Source of the DNA: Sialis fuliginosa
Lineage: Eukaryota; Arthropoda; Insecta; Megaloptera; Sialidae
Assembly (NCBI GenBank): GCA_961205875.1
Contig: OY540815.1
Location: forward strand, 13,887,638-13,951,637
Direction: 5' to 3'
Length of the DNA stretch: 64,000 nucleotides
Notes under the pieces: generated by a model
Told to the model about the DNA's origin: nothing
What the model saw: only the letters and a program-made list of their open reading frames with translations
Database searches by the model: none
Part shown: piece by piece, positions 21,982-34,486 of the stretch
Layout of the letters: the number at the start of each line of letters is the position of its first letter
Numbering within the stretch: position 1 is the stretch's first letter
Position numbers and translations under genes: made by a program

Positions 21982-24124
21982 TATAATTTCTTAGGTTATG
22001 TTTACTTTGCAACGATGATATAAAAACTTTTAAATGAAAATGTTATGCACATACTATTAATATAAACCCAAAAAATAAACAAATTTTGAATTTTAAAGTT
22101 AAATTATTTTGAAATGAGTTTTTTCCAGTATAAGAAAAGGGGGAAATATACAGCGCTGTAACTCAAATACGACAAAATAAATTTAAGATTAATTTTTGTC
22201 TGGGAAGAAAACCTCCTATTTTTGAAAGCGATCTTTTAACCGGATACGGTTGTTTACTGACGTCGATTTTTGAATTACTTTGAAACAGTGAAAATTAGAC
22301 AAAGAATGGTCAAGTTGAAAATTGTAGGTAATATTACTATCTATAATTTATGTTCTTTAAAAACAAATTAAAAAAAAAATTATAATTCAAATGGTTCATA
22401 ACAGAGAAGAAATTTATTATCATTTATTAGTTTAAAATATGTTTGTGGTGGCGCCACTGCCAAATAAAGTTTATAATTAATTTTATTTTTATAGTTTTAC
22501 ATTTTATTTCTTGTTACGAGCAAACATGTTGGTTTTCGTGCAAGAGTTTAAGTCAGTACAGTATTAAAAAGGCAGCATTAAGTAGCGTTTGCTAATGCCC
22601 TTATTATTATAAATAAACGATCCGCATAGTTTGCACCCTTTGTGCATTAAAATTAGAACATATTTTTTTTTGTTTTTATCACACCTTTGTGATATATATA
22701 TCTTATTTATTATACAATTCAAAGTGAATAAATTGTAAGTTATCTTTGTTTTATGTTATGTGTTTTGTGTATTGTTAAAAGTGAAACTGTATTTCCATCA
22801 TCCCCTTTTTTCTCCTAACCTTAATACAATTCACTGGATGCAGTCCAGGAACCACCCAGCAGGACAAACTGTAAGTACCTAGTTTAATTTATTATAAATT
22901 TAATATACCATTATACGCGCAAAAACAGTCCACGCCCGCTGTAGAGGTTAAGGGTTATATCATTTAACCTACCTGTACCCCCCAGTTTGAATAAAATAAG
23001 AATGATATACACTATTCACTGTCAAGATTACGTATAAGAAAGTCCCGTGGCTCCCATGGCAGATATTTTAAATACATTGTTCAATATCATGTAATTATTT
23101 CAATTTTGTAATATATTGCAGTAAAAAATAACGTAATCAAATTTTCCGCAGTTTAAATAAAAAAGATTGACCATTACTACTGAACATTCATTCAATGCTT
23201 GGTTAAAGCCTTTGAGGATTTTTGTTGCTTTGTTTTATATTGTCTACATGTATTGTATTAGACAGCTCCACTAGATTTGTATTGGCTTTGTTTAGTTGAG
23301 TGTAACTTTGAATTTGTACATTATTTAATAATATGATGTGATGTTTCTGTCTGCAGCATCATTTGTTATATTTTGTTTGCTTTGTTTCGCTTTCGGTAAT
23401 TAAAAGAGAAATATTGAAAAAGTGTTTTGAACGAAGAACCCAATTAATTTCCTTTATGTAAATACAGTAACTGTTGGCTGTGTTGGACACTGTGTGGGTA
23501 TTACAGAACACACATTTAATTTAATGTTTATGATAATTATAAAAGATAATAATCGTGAAATTAAAAAAAGCTTATTGAATGAAACTATACTACGTGAAAT
23601 AATTAGCATCAAATAATTAAATTTATCACCCCCTAACCTTACATATTATTTTTGTGCCATGCTGCATTTGTGGGGACCTTTTTTTAGTCCTCGTGTCACA
23701 TTTTGGCACCCACTTTTACTTTGGCACTAGGGTTACCCGTATCTTATGGATTCTATTGAGCGTATAAAAGCCAAAGCCATTAAAAAACAAAACAAGAATT
23801 ATAATTGATTTTATTATATACAACATAACCATAAAATTAATTTAGAGCTAAAAAAATTACAGACAAAATAGGTAGCATATTACTATTACATACATATTAT
23901 TATATGATACATTTCATAAACAAATGTTTTTGAATTTATAACTTTTTTTACCTCATATGTAAATATACCACGGATACCCTTGACATCTGACACGGTATTT
24001 TACTAATTTATGGGTCAATATAAAAACACTTATTGATTAATAAAATATATTAATACATTCATATAATATCAAAGAACGGCGACAATTACTAATCATTAGT
24101 TAATTAATTTATATTTATTTATAC
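21982..24124. other. non-coding stretch with a few unexplained patches
   Basis: The patch at about 22740-22875 is less A+T-rich and ends in a donor-like GTAAGTACC (22871); it might be an untranslated exon, but nothing proves transcription. The palindrome-like CTGGATGCAGTCCAG lies at 22833-22847. About 23640-23750 is a second patch with repeated GGCAC words. No coding frame of note. Confidence 0.35.
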
Positions 24125-24600
24125 CAGTGATTTCAAACTTTTAGGTTGCAAAAATATTGATAATTTATAATGTAATAATAAGTATTTTCTGCTATACATC
24201 ACGTAGGTCCATAAAAAATTTTGGACGCAAAAATAATTTTTGATATCGTTAAAAAATTGCAAAAAAAAAATAGAAAATTTATAACAAATCTGATTGTAGA
24301 TCAGACTTTTCTCTTCAATTTGGTTTTTTTGTACTACTGTACGATCAGTTTTGACACTTTATATATAAATAGGAAACAAATGATCGTAAAAATATTCCAA
24401 GGGCAAATCTGGAAAACTCTCTTCATAACTAGGTCAAAAATTATCACATAGCAATGTGAAAAAAAAATAAAGAGAAAAATCTGATCTACAAAACTCATTT
24501 TTTAACAATAGCAAAAATAGTCAACGAGCTTTTAATAATGAAAATTCGTTTTCAGCGCCCAAAAATACGTAAGAAAAAACATAGTCCAGTAAAGAATACA
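24125..24600. mobile_element. hAT-like end followed by an inverted-repeat element
   Basis: It starts CAGTGATTTCAAACTTTTAG, similar to CAGTGGTTYTCAAACTTTT hAT ends. Further in, the arms 24290-24354 and 24432-24494 are inverted copies of each other (left minus strand GAAGAGAAAAGTCTGATCTA, right AAAGAGAAAAATCTGATCTA). The 24400-24600 part also resembles 6870-7130, sharing TTCATAACTMGRTCAAAAAT and CCAAAAATACGTAA. Whether the hAT-like end and the hairpin belong to one element is uncertain. The frame 24221-24451 is a by-product. Confidence 0.45.
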
Positions 24601-27177
24601 AAACCTTTTTTATGGGACGTATATCTATCACATTGGTTCACTTCTCATAAACTTTATATATATGAATTATTTGATGCCATCTTATAGCTAGTTAAATTCC
24701 TAAAATTACGTAGCTGGGGCTTTGTGAAATTTAACATCTACTATTTGTGTTAAAACCGTATTACCTTTGTGTTTTTTGTCTGGGGGTGGTAAAGAGAACA
24801 GCCCATCTCTAGCCTTGATGTTTATGCATGTGTCATTACTGGACGCTTCGTTCGCAGATAAAAGAATTCGCATAAATGAATAAATACGAGGTATACAATT
24901 ACGAAAAGAAAATCGATATGAGGAAATGTTTTTCAGCTTCGATGATTACAGAGAGTAAAATAATAATACTCTAGTGTGTTTTTCGGTTTTAATCACTATG
25001 GAAAATATATCAAATGTTATTATTTTCGCGCTTGTATATTGTATGTATATACTAAATAAATTAGAAGCAACGTCATCAAGAAAAAAAACCCTTTTGATAT
25101 AAAAAAAGAGCATGTAATTACATTTTTTTGAATACCTATAATATATACATCCTACCTATTTGATTTAATATTAATAACATCAACTAAATAATCTATAAAT
25201 AACACAATACAGATATTTATTATTAGAATAAAATAGCTGTTAATATAAAACAATATTGATTTTGACTAAAAAAAATTATATTTTTAACTCAATAGCAATA
25301 CCCGTCAAGCAAACATCGTTTTCGTTTTTTCTATAACATTTTTTTTTCATTTCAATTAAAACAACTAACAATAGTCGTACATAAGCTTGAAACCAAAACA
25401 ATCTTACATCGATATTACTTTAATAATAATAAGAAAACAATACGGTTTTTCCATTGTTGGAGAGATAATAAAGATAAATTTAATAAACTCGACAAGGTAC
25501 GTAATCTAAATTATAAAATCATAAACTCTAGAAATACAAGAACCGTTGACGTGTAAAAGATATAACTCTTTGTATGTAAATGAAGACTATGATATGATAT
25601 AATTCAAATTAATAAAGTACAAATAAAAATCTATGAGCTCGAAGAACTGAGTGCAGGTTCGTAACTCCGCATGAGCTTGAGCGATTTTGAAATCTTGGAT
25701 CGTGAGTCAAAGTAAAACAATTCTGCGTGGTTACATTTTGGTCGGGCGTAAGTTCAGAACAAATTTTACATTTTATTTTATTTCAGAATTTATAATGCAT
25801 AAATATAATATAATAATCTATTAAAACGGTTTTTAGATTAAATAATACAGCTTAAAAATAATTTTCATCATTTTATCAGAAAACAAATAACTTTATGTCA
25901 GAATTTCAAGGAAAAAGCACTACATGGTCAAAGTTGCCAACTCGAAATCTAAACTCCCTCTGCTGGCAAGCTAATAAACTTTCAGATTTAAAAATGTTGT
26001 TGCTCTATTTTAGAAATACTATTTAGAAAAATGATACAAATATATTATAAAATATACACATATTTTAATTATGTTTTAATTAATAAAATCCTATCACGAG
26101 CGTGACCCACTGTGCATGTAATAAATATAATAAATAATAAATATAATTTGAATCGGCGTGATCAAAAATATTTTTTTCACGAGCTACAAAAATTATTATT
26201 TAAATGAACAACAATTAACTATAATAGCTGGCAAACATATTTTTATAAATGGGCAGTACTAAATTAATATTAATTACAAACAGAGAAAATTCTTTCTTAT
26301 ATATAATAAAACTAATTCATTAAAAACAAATATATAGAATCACTGATCTTAACCAGAAGATATATATCATCAATTTGTTTAGTTATTCATTTCAGACAAT
26401 TTCTTACTGGTCGTTTTTTTACGATTTATTTATATTGACGTACCTTGTTCAAATTACCCATAACTAAGAGTAGGTACTGTAACCTACATTTCACAGAAGT
26501 ACAACCTTCCCTTATTTTTAGTTGAATTTTATTTCATTGTTTACTGGACTCAAGTCATAAATGAAAAATAGATGTTTTAGCACATAATACAGTGGACATG
26601 TGAAATAGTAAAAAAACTTATTTTTTAATTCCCTTCGTACAAGATTCAATAATTGTTTTCGTAACTTGAGAACGTTTCAAACAATATTGATTTACAAGAT
26701 TAACTTTAAGAATTTTACCGACAAACAATAAAACCACTGGCAACTTACATGTTATATTCACCATTGTTATGTTTTAGTAGCGTATTACAAGAGTGAGTAA
26801 AGAATAAAACCAATCTATAAATACAAGCAGTAATACCACAATATATTTTCAATACGTCTGTGCAGTATAAATTATATGTATTATTTTTTAATAATAGGTA
26901 CATAAACAATTATCTCCGACTTAAAAATTAAAAAAATAATTAAATATATGATCACTTTTCGAAGATATTTTACTTAACAAATATATACTGTGTGGATTTA
27001 AAAAATCGTCTCCTTGGAAATATATATCCCACTTAAGTATTTTAAAATGTTTTTATACAATCAACAAATTAACTTCCATTAAGTCGCTGATTGTACTTAT
27101 CGCGCATGCATCAATGTTATCAAATGTACGATTTCATTCACTACATCTGTGTGTTGTCATTTTTATTTAATACCTAG
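24601..27177. other. A+T-rich non-coding stretch
   Basis: No gene recognised. About 25930-25985 (CAAAGTTGCCAACTCGAAAT...) is a slightly richer patch that may be an old repeat. The rest is plain. Confidence 0.5.
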
Positions 27178-27237
27178 CAGATAGCGTTAGCTGGAAGCTA
27201 ATTTGCTTTTGCACTCAAACAAATTCTTTATAATACA
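27178..27237 (-). repeat. family A relative, isolated arm
   Basis: On the minus strand it reads TATTATAAAGAATTTGTTTG...GCAAAAGCAAATTAGC...GCTAACGCTATCTGC. That is the same order as the left arm of the element at 27594 (TATTGTAAAGAATTTTCTC...GCAAAAGCTAAC...AACGCTATCTGC). It is an inverted partner about 360 bases upstream of that element, suggesting a nested or duplicated insertion. Confidence 0.55.
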
Positions 27238-27593
27238 TAGTTTAGTTTAACATATTCAATTCCTTTAAACGGCTCGTTTAGTAGTCACAGTAAGTAAAGT
27301 AAATTGCATAAAAGATAACTGAAGAATTAATTATTGGACAAAATTACGTCACTGCTGAGGAGTCTACAAAATATTACACAAAAAATTAATTGTAATAATT
27401 ATCTTCGAAACTCATTGTTGATCAATATATTAATGTAAAAACAGAAAATTTACGACGTTTGAGTTCTAAACATTTATGTCGTACAATAAAGTAAAAGTCA
27501 GTTTGTGATATATACATAGTTTCAAAGTATTATGTCGCCGAACAGGAGGTTTTTTTTCTGTCCACTCGGTATATAAGATATTTATTTTCTATA

Positions 27594-27894
27594 ATGTCCG
27601 GTATTGTAAAGAATTTTCTCTCAAGCAAAAGCTAACAATAAGTCATATAACGCTATCTGCAAGGAAATATATATGATTGACAGCCACTGAAAGTTGTAAT
27701 GAATGTAAGGTTATATATGAATAACCTTGACGTACGCGCGTTAAGTAGAAATTACCGATTTAAAAGCAGTAGTAGTGACAAATGTATTTCATAAAATGTA
27801 TAACATTTACATCATTATACATTTATTAACGTTGTTCTAAAATAGCGTTAGTTTTGCTTTTGCTCTAGAGTAAATTCTTTATAATACCAGACAT
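27594..27894. mobile_element. family A-like MITE (ATGTCYGGTAT ends), about 300 bp
   Basis: Left end ATGTCCGGTATTGTAAAGAA; inverted right end ATGTCTGGTATTATAAAGAA. Homology of the arms continues through CTCT/CTCTAGAGC and GCAAAAGC to the GCTAAC/AACGCTAT words over about 60 bases. The terminal 12-15 bases are those of the 15297 and 34192 elements, but the interior differs, so this is a related subfamily. Confidence 0.65.
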
Positions 27895-28010
27895 TTATTG
27901 TTGTTTTTTTTTGTGATGCGTTACTCACTTCAAATGGATTGCATAGCGCAAAATACATCATAAATTAGTTAACTGTCAGATTTTATACTTATATCATTAT
28001 ATTAATCACG

Positions 28011-28155
28011 GTTATGGTGAATTGTATAAGTAAAAAAATAAACACAATTAGTTAATCATCCGTTTACTAACCGCGATTAAGTTTAGGATAAACTTTAATC
28101 ATGATTTGATATCGGCCGATTAACTTATCGTGATTATTTTTGTTTTATGCAACCC
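28011..28155. repeat. diverged hairpin repeat with GGGTTGCATAAAAC end
   Basis: The inverted right end (minus strand from about 28155) reads GGGTTGCATAAAACAAAAAT, similar to the left end of the 99-bp MITE at 10315. Inside are several near-inverted TTAATCGCGGTTAG/TAATCACGGTTAT/AATCACGATAAG words that could fold. No clear left end or duplication. Probably a degraded MITE. Confidence 0.4.
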
Positions 28156-31100
28156 GCCATCAATATTTGAATGAGTCATGGCCACTTATATAAAAATTAA
28201 ACCTATCAGTATATGCCTACCTATTTTCCATCGCATACGGGCCCAATGTTAAAATGACAAATCGGCTTTGATTCAAGGCAATTTTTCAATCCGTCTTGAG
28301 GACCTGCATTATGAAAAAAATCAGTTACCTTCAGCAACCAGAATAACAACACACGAATCTGTTTAATAATAGAAAAGGACATGAAGAATTAACATTGACA
28401 GGATGATTCATAGAGAGAGAAGAAAACTCATTAGTAAGACAGACCACAAAAAATAATTAGTTCATAAATGAAGTTGATAAGATCTACAACGACACAAGAG
28501 ATGTATACAAAAAGATAATTGAAGGTATGATAAGATTGAAAGATGAACTTACAAATATACACACTTATGTAAAGACATGTTTTAGAAACCAAGGAAGAAA
28601 TGATATTTTGTACACTTATTACATTTGGAATCGATTATTTTCATTAGATACAAAAAATATACCTATTTTGCTAATTTTATAGTTTATCTGTTTTCCACCA
28701 AACTAAAAAAAAGGTGTTTTTTTTTTTTTTTAAATAAAACTATATTTTTTTACAAACAACGCGTGTTTTAATTTTAATAGTTTGGTGTAAATCAGGTATT
28801 AGATGAGCATATATTCGAACAGCTTTTCTTTAGAAATATTGTACCCAGAACCCAGATACCCAAAACCCTAAATCACCAGTTTTAAAAAATCGTCGTGTAA
28901 AAATAAAATAAAATATGCTAATGAATAAATTTGTAGTTCAAATGCAATTTTTACATCGTTTTACAGGTATATGTTTGTTCCGGCTTGGAACGAAACTTTT
29001 ATAGGACCTCCACTGAGCCTAGAGTAAGTTTAGGCTGCATGATAAATGAATTAAGGAAAATTTACAATGGTATTAATAAAATTTATACAAACGAAAATGT
29101 ATGAATTTCGAAATAAACGCAGGCAAAGCCGCGGAGACTTTATAAATAAAATAACACGAAACAAGTATTTTAATATCATAAAATTAAAATAAAAACATAG
29201 CTGTTGTCTACGTTGACTTCATTTCCTGTCTGGCGTCGGATTTTCAGATTTTCATGTCGGAATATTTTTCAAAAGTAATTCTTAAACTATTTCCCTACGA
29301 ATTCCCAAGTGACAAACAACGTCAATTTGGACAGCAGCCCAAAAAGTAAGTTAAAATACTTGTTATTTAGTTGTAAACTCAGAAATCAAAATCCTTAATA
29401 ATATGACAAATATTTAAAATCAAGATAATGATACGATGTCCAGATAATTAACAAGTTGATAATATGTACTAAAGTCTAACACAATATTCATGTTAAAAGG
29501 AAATTTTGTAAGAATACTGCAGCACTATCGGGTCCTTTGATGTTCGAGCAAGTGGGTAAAGAGAGGGGCAATGTCAAAGGTCTCGTATTAATCCTGAAGG
29601 AAACCTCGTCTATGCTTGATACCCGCATCCTGGTTCAAAATAGATTCACTAACTACAGCTGATACGTTACGACAACTACCAACTATTAAATTTATCTTTT
29701 ATCTTCTGATTAGTTCGACTAACTTACATACGCATAATTTGAAATCTTATATTTTAAATAAATGAAAATATTAGTGACACTAATTATTAAACTTTCATCA
29801 ACATATAAGGAAAAATTGTATAAAAACCGTTTTGTATTACTATTGTTAATATTTGGTTCAACTAATGCATTAATTACAGATCGACATCATATTTGACCCA
29901 GAGATCTCAATAGATGATTCCGTGGGTTTTTGGTATACTGAAACCGAATCCGTTGCCAAAATTGCTCAGTTATGTCAGATTTTCAAAATATCTTAACCTA
30001 AAAGATCCAAAAAAAAACGTATGGTGAAACTAATGTTTATTTTAAAAGGGGTAAATTTGTTGCCGTGAGCGAAATTTTAGAAAAAAAACTTCATGCCATA
30101 TTCATAAAATCGTCATTTTTGGTAATTTTAGGTTACTTTCGAAAACCTGATGTGATGTATGCAATTTGGGCAACGTATTTGAGTTCACCATGCCAAAGAC
30201 TTTTGGAATAACCTATTCAGGTCTCTAGAATAGAAGTTTTTTGCCTAGTGATAATTAAAATATATAATAGATAAATCTTGCAGAAAAAAAATATTGAATA
30301 TAGTATACACATAGGTATTTTATAAACGCACTAAATAAGTATATATATAATTAACAAAACTAAAATAATATAATGTACAAAAATAATATAAATCAATATT
30401 TTGTACAGTAATTCGTTTCGGTAATGTAACATATAAATGAAATATAGCACATTAAAATATTTCCATTAAATATTAACAAAACAAAAATCTGAATACATAC
30501 GAAATAATGTACGGCTGAAATAATTGTATAAATAGTCAAAATGTTGATTAATAATTCAGATAAATGGTTTAAAAATGTACATTTCATGAACAATAGATCA
30601 GATTACACATAAAATCGGTGTTGCATTATGACGCATACATGCATTTGTGTTTTGTGTCCATTAGCGTGGATATTTATTTTCCAAAATTTTTATTCAACAG
30701 CTGTTTTTTTGTTTTTGTTTAATATCATTAAAATTATCTGTACAATGAAATGAAAATAGTATACAGTTATCCTTCCATTTACGCGATTAATTGGTTATAT
30801 GAAAACAGGGCGTATATGGAGCAATGAAAATTGCTTCATTACGTAGGTATTCAAATCTGCATGTTTTGAATATATAATTTATATATTATGTAGGTTATGT
30901 ATTTTACAATATTTTCAAATAAAAACAAGAAATGATAAATGTAACATTTTACGTATTCGTTTGAATCCTCATATAAATATCTACCGCCCGCCACTGTACT
31001 TGTAGTACCTATATCAGTAATGACATTAGCTTCAATTGTATCGATAATTCAATACGGTCATTGTGTAGAGTTACATGGAATTGTGGAATGAAAATTACAC

Positions 31101-31250
31101 AGATTTTATGAAAAACTATTAGGTACATGAAAATCTATTGATTATCGCAATTATCGTTCTTGTATGAGCCATTTTGAAATTGGTACGAAGTATTTTTATA
31201 AAATAATAGGTGTGTTAAATGAACACTGAAATTTTGTTATTTTTGTAATA
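28156..31250. other. A+T-rich non-coding stretch with small repeat traces
   Basis: At 29113-29136 the words TTCGAAATAAACGC and GCAAAGCCGCGG match, inverted, 53336-53363. This is the CCGCGGCTTYG box of a dispersed insect repeat. The patch at 29520-29650 is richer in G+C without open structure. About 29880-30240 is less A+T-rich and may be an old transposon body, but I do not recognise it. Confidence 0.4.
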
Positions 31251-31778
31251 CAGTAAAAGCTCCTTATTCGCGCTTCCTTCATTCGCGTTTTCACTATTCG
31301 CGGATTAAAAAAATGCGACCCAATTCCTATATTCGCGGCTAAAGATTTCTTTATTCGCGGATCTAATCAGGAAACGTGACATTTAATTTGAAAAATCTTA
31401 GTGAAGGTTAAAGAATGGCAAATGAGCTTTGTGATTTCTTTATGAAAATTGATCCGTCTATGGAACGAAGTTTTATTTTTAACAGGCAAATTGCTAATGC
31501 CACTGCTGAATATCAGTCTGAATTGAATGAGCTTTTAAAAACTGCCAAGCAAGAAAAAATTACAAAATTCTTTAAACCATTGCCTAAGCCTGAAGGTAAT
31601 AATTAATCAATATGGTCAAAAACTTCAATTAAATTGATTTTTTTATATTGTATTTGTTTATTTATTTTGTCACCTAGGAACGTATCCCCTATAATCCCAT
31701 ATAAATTACCATTCCGTATTCACGGTTTCTGTATTCGCGGCATATTTATGGAACATATACCCCGCGAATAAAGAGCTG
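31251..31778 (+). mobile_element. pogo/Tigger-type internally deleted DNA transposon, second family
   Basis: Left end CAGTAAAAGCTCCTTATTCG; inverted right end (minus strand from 31778) CAGCTCTTTATTCGCGGGGT. TA lies on both sides (31249-31250, 31779-31780). Both ends carry repeated TATTCGCGG words. The 528-bp element keeps only the last part of the transposase gene (31415-31606) and the 3' region. It is a different family from the one at 16953, whose repeats read CGTTTATAACG. Confidence 0.85.
31415..31606 (+). pseudogene. pogo/Tigger transposase fragment: C-terminus with PCNA-binding-type motif
   Basis: 63 codons from an ATG in a fair context (AAAGAATGG) to a TAA 172 bases before the right end of the element. 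The composition fits the acidic/basic tail of Tigger transposases. Residues 46-53 read QEKITKFF, exactly the PCNA-interacting peptide pattern Q-x-x-[ILM]-x-x-F-F, followed by KPLPKP. A PCNA-binding motif in the C-terminal tail is known for Drosophila pogo and Tigger transposases. The DNA-binding domains and DDE core are missing, so no transposition activity is possible. The frame is intact from its own ATG. Whether it is expressed cannot be told; most likely it is a leftover of an internal deletion. Confidence 0.75.
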
Positions 31779-31780
31779 TA

Positions 31781-34191
31781 TATTCTTTATACTACACAAA
31801 AACGGTTACTGCAAATATTAACTGTGATTTGGCCGTGATGACGACCACTACTCCAGTTTATATTGAAGAATCACTTTATAATCACGCTTAATGATGATTA
31901 CACGATAGTTTAGATAGAATAAAATATATTGTTTTAACTATTTGTTTCGCAGAGTAAAATCGCATTTAGTTTCCTAACGAATCATCTTGCAAATACTTCA
32001 GTTACCAAATTTCAATTAAATATTTCCCAGATATGGGATTGGTCACAAATCATAGGTTACAATAATCATATTTGTTTAAATGATTTAACCCAACAAAAAA
32101 ATCCCACATACATTATCACCTTGAGCTAGATGGAATTCTCAAAGAACAAATACCTAATAATTTAATCATGCATAGGTAGCAATGAAAAAATAAAAATACA
32201 AAGCTAAGTTTGTTCATCATGTGTACATTCCAATCGACCTAAGCAATCAACTACATACAATATGATATCATCACTGCGTACATGATGTTATGAACAAGAA
32301 AATTCGCGCAATTTAATGAATTTGTATAATGCTATAAAGTTGCGGTTGCGCCCCATTTAAATAGTAATATAATGCAATGTTTTCGGAAAAATATCACATA
32401 AATTAGACAAAAATTTTATGATACATATTGTTAAGTGCTTCTTATTGTTAGATTTCAAAATTATTAACTTAATGAGTATTAAAAATATTATCTAATGTTA
32501 AAAAAAGTTTAATGGAAAAAATCATACTTAGAATGATCTATTTAGTTGCATTTTAAAGCTTCAAAATTCGTTTCGCAAGTTTTTTTTTTTTTTAAGTTAC
32601 CTACTTAAGTTACAAAATATACTGCAGCTTGTAATATTATTAAATAAATAAAAATCGACCTTAATGTATACGAAAATAATTTTTATTTATTTAATACTAT
32701 TTAAGATCATAAAGGATATGGTGGGAGTCTAACTTGATACACTTGTACCACCTTCTTCTTCACCTCTTCGGCCGGGTTAAGGACGACCAGACCATACACA
32801 ACACCTCTTACAGCAAAACAAAAGCAGACATCTCTGTGGTTAACTATCTCACGGTTTAAATATAATCATCTGTGTGAAACACACTCACACACGTGTGCGG
32901 GGGTCGGGGGTTGGGGGAGGGTTTCAACTAAACAGATACACTGTGGTGTGATCAAATGGTTAATTAATTAATTAAATATAGTACGTACTAACAAGGGGAG
33001 TGCTATGTGTTACAGAAACTTGGTTTGTTGTTTCTAGATTCTTTTTAGCTTGTTTCTACTACTTCTTTTTGATGAAGGACTTTAGGTTACATGTTCAAAA
33101 GTTTTTATTTCGTAAATTTTACCCATCGCTATCCCCATGAAGGTAAAAACTATAAAAGTTTATTTTGATAATTATTTACTTTCGATTTTCAAAGAATATG
33201 GTTGAAAGCAAGTGTACAAGTAAAAAAGATTTTGCTAGTTTATATTGATTTTGTACTAACAATCGCATTAGGACGGTCTAAAATGGCCAGTAGAGCCCAA
33301 GCTTGCCGTTAAGCTTCTAGGGAGTTATACTTTGATTAATGTTATATATATATATTTTCTTCACAAGGTGAAATTTCAGATTTCAAATACTCGAAAAGGA
33401 CTGTCTCAATGCATAATAATTCATTCGAAACATCAGGTAATTTGTCATTTTAATTTTTAGGAAATTATTCAACAAAAAAATATAAATCACTGAAATTAAA
33501 AAATGTTCAAAGAAATAATTTCCAGCTGCTATCGGAAACAACAAAATGCGTGGTTGGCAAATAAACTTTCAATATGTATTTAACTGTCTACAACAATAAA
33601 AGTTATTTTACTTTGATTAAAAAATTTAATGGGATATTTTTTCTTAAGTACATATTGTTCAAATACATTAAACATTAAAATTAAATGAAAACAATTTTAT
33701 TGTATTTTTTGCGCAGTTATATTTTTCTGCTCAATTAGTTATTGTGATTAAGTAAGTTAAATTTTTATTGTTTAAATCGATTGATATCAATATTTATAAG
33801 AATTTTTGTAAATATTTAATTATTTAATACCGTAACTAATTGTGAAATTAAGACTGTAATTATTTTTAGCTCTAAGGGAAAAATATATATCTTGTAATGA
33901 ACATATTCATATTTTCTACTTTTCAAATGCCTGATATTATAAAGAATTAGGTCTAATTCAATTTTTTTGAATTTAAAAAAAATGATACAAAAGGTTGCTA
34001 CACTTTCTGTAGTGTACTGATTTCGAATTAGCGTGGTTGCATTTATATAATTATATAATCATAAACGGTCACTTCCAGGAGTTATTTTAAGAAAAATTTT
34101 CAACTGCAAATACCTTCTTTTTTGCTGTACATTTTGTACATTTCTCCCTTACCAATTATAGAAACTTTTTTTTTGTTCTACACTTACTCGT
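31781..34191. other. A+T-rich non-coding stretch
   Basis: Apart from the G-rich tract listed separately, a patch at about 32745-32890 (CACCTCTTCGGCCGGGTTAA...) is G+C-richer with no open exon. Around 33270-33345 there is a small unique-looking patch. About 33921-33945 (ATGCCTGATATTATAAAGAA) resembles a lone family A end. Confidence 0.4.
32899..32921 (+). other. G-quadruplex-type tract
   Basis: Four G runs of 5, 5, 5 and 3 bases separated by 2, 2 and 1 bases (GGGGGTCGGGGGTTGGGGGA then GGG) meet the usual pattern for an intramolecular G-quadruplex with very short loops. A CACACTCACACACGTGTG palindrome-like stretch lies immediately upstream. Confidence 0.7.
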
Positions 34192-34486
34192 ATGTCCGGT
34201 ATGATAAAGGAGCTAGCAAATTTGCTAGTTAGCAAGCACTTTCAAATGAGGTATTAATTCTGTGTGAATTTAGAGCAATGATACTTCAACTTATTATAAC
34301 ACAGTTGGCAACTCTGACCGTACAAAATAATTTTCATAATATCACCACTGTTTTAATACCGTTGGTATTTACATACCACGCGTGCGCGAAAATTTTCAAA
34401 CACTTCATAAAACTACAAGAAAACTGTCAGATAGGTTAGAAACGTCATTTGAAAATGCTTGCTAGCTCGTTTATAATACCGGACAT
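34192..34486. mobile_element. family A MITE, copy 2
   Basis: Left end ATGTCCGGTATGATAAAGGA; inverted right end ATGTCCGGTATTATAAACGA. It matches copy 1 (15297-15617) nearly end to end, sharing CCGTACAAAATAATTTTCAT and AACTGTCAGATAGGTT. It is 26 bases shorter, mainly in the left third. Its last third, read in one frame, runs open into the downstream reading frame at 34455-34895. Confidence 0.7.

Noticed and set aside
22741-22880. Possible untranslated exon or retroelement leader ending in GTAAGTACC
   Set aside because: Only the donor-like site and a composition shift support it. No terminal repeats, primer-binding site or coding frame could be shown.
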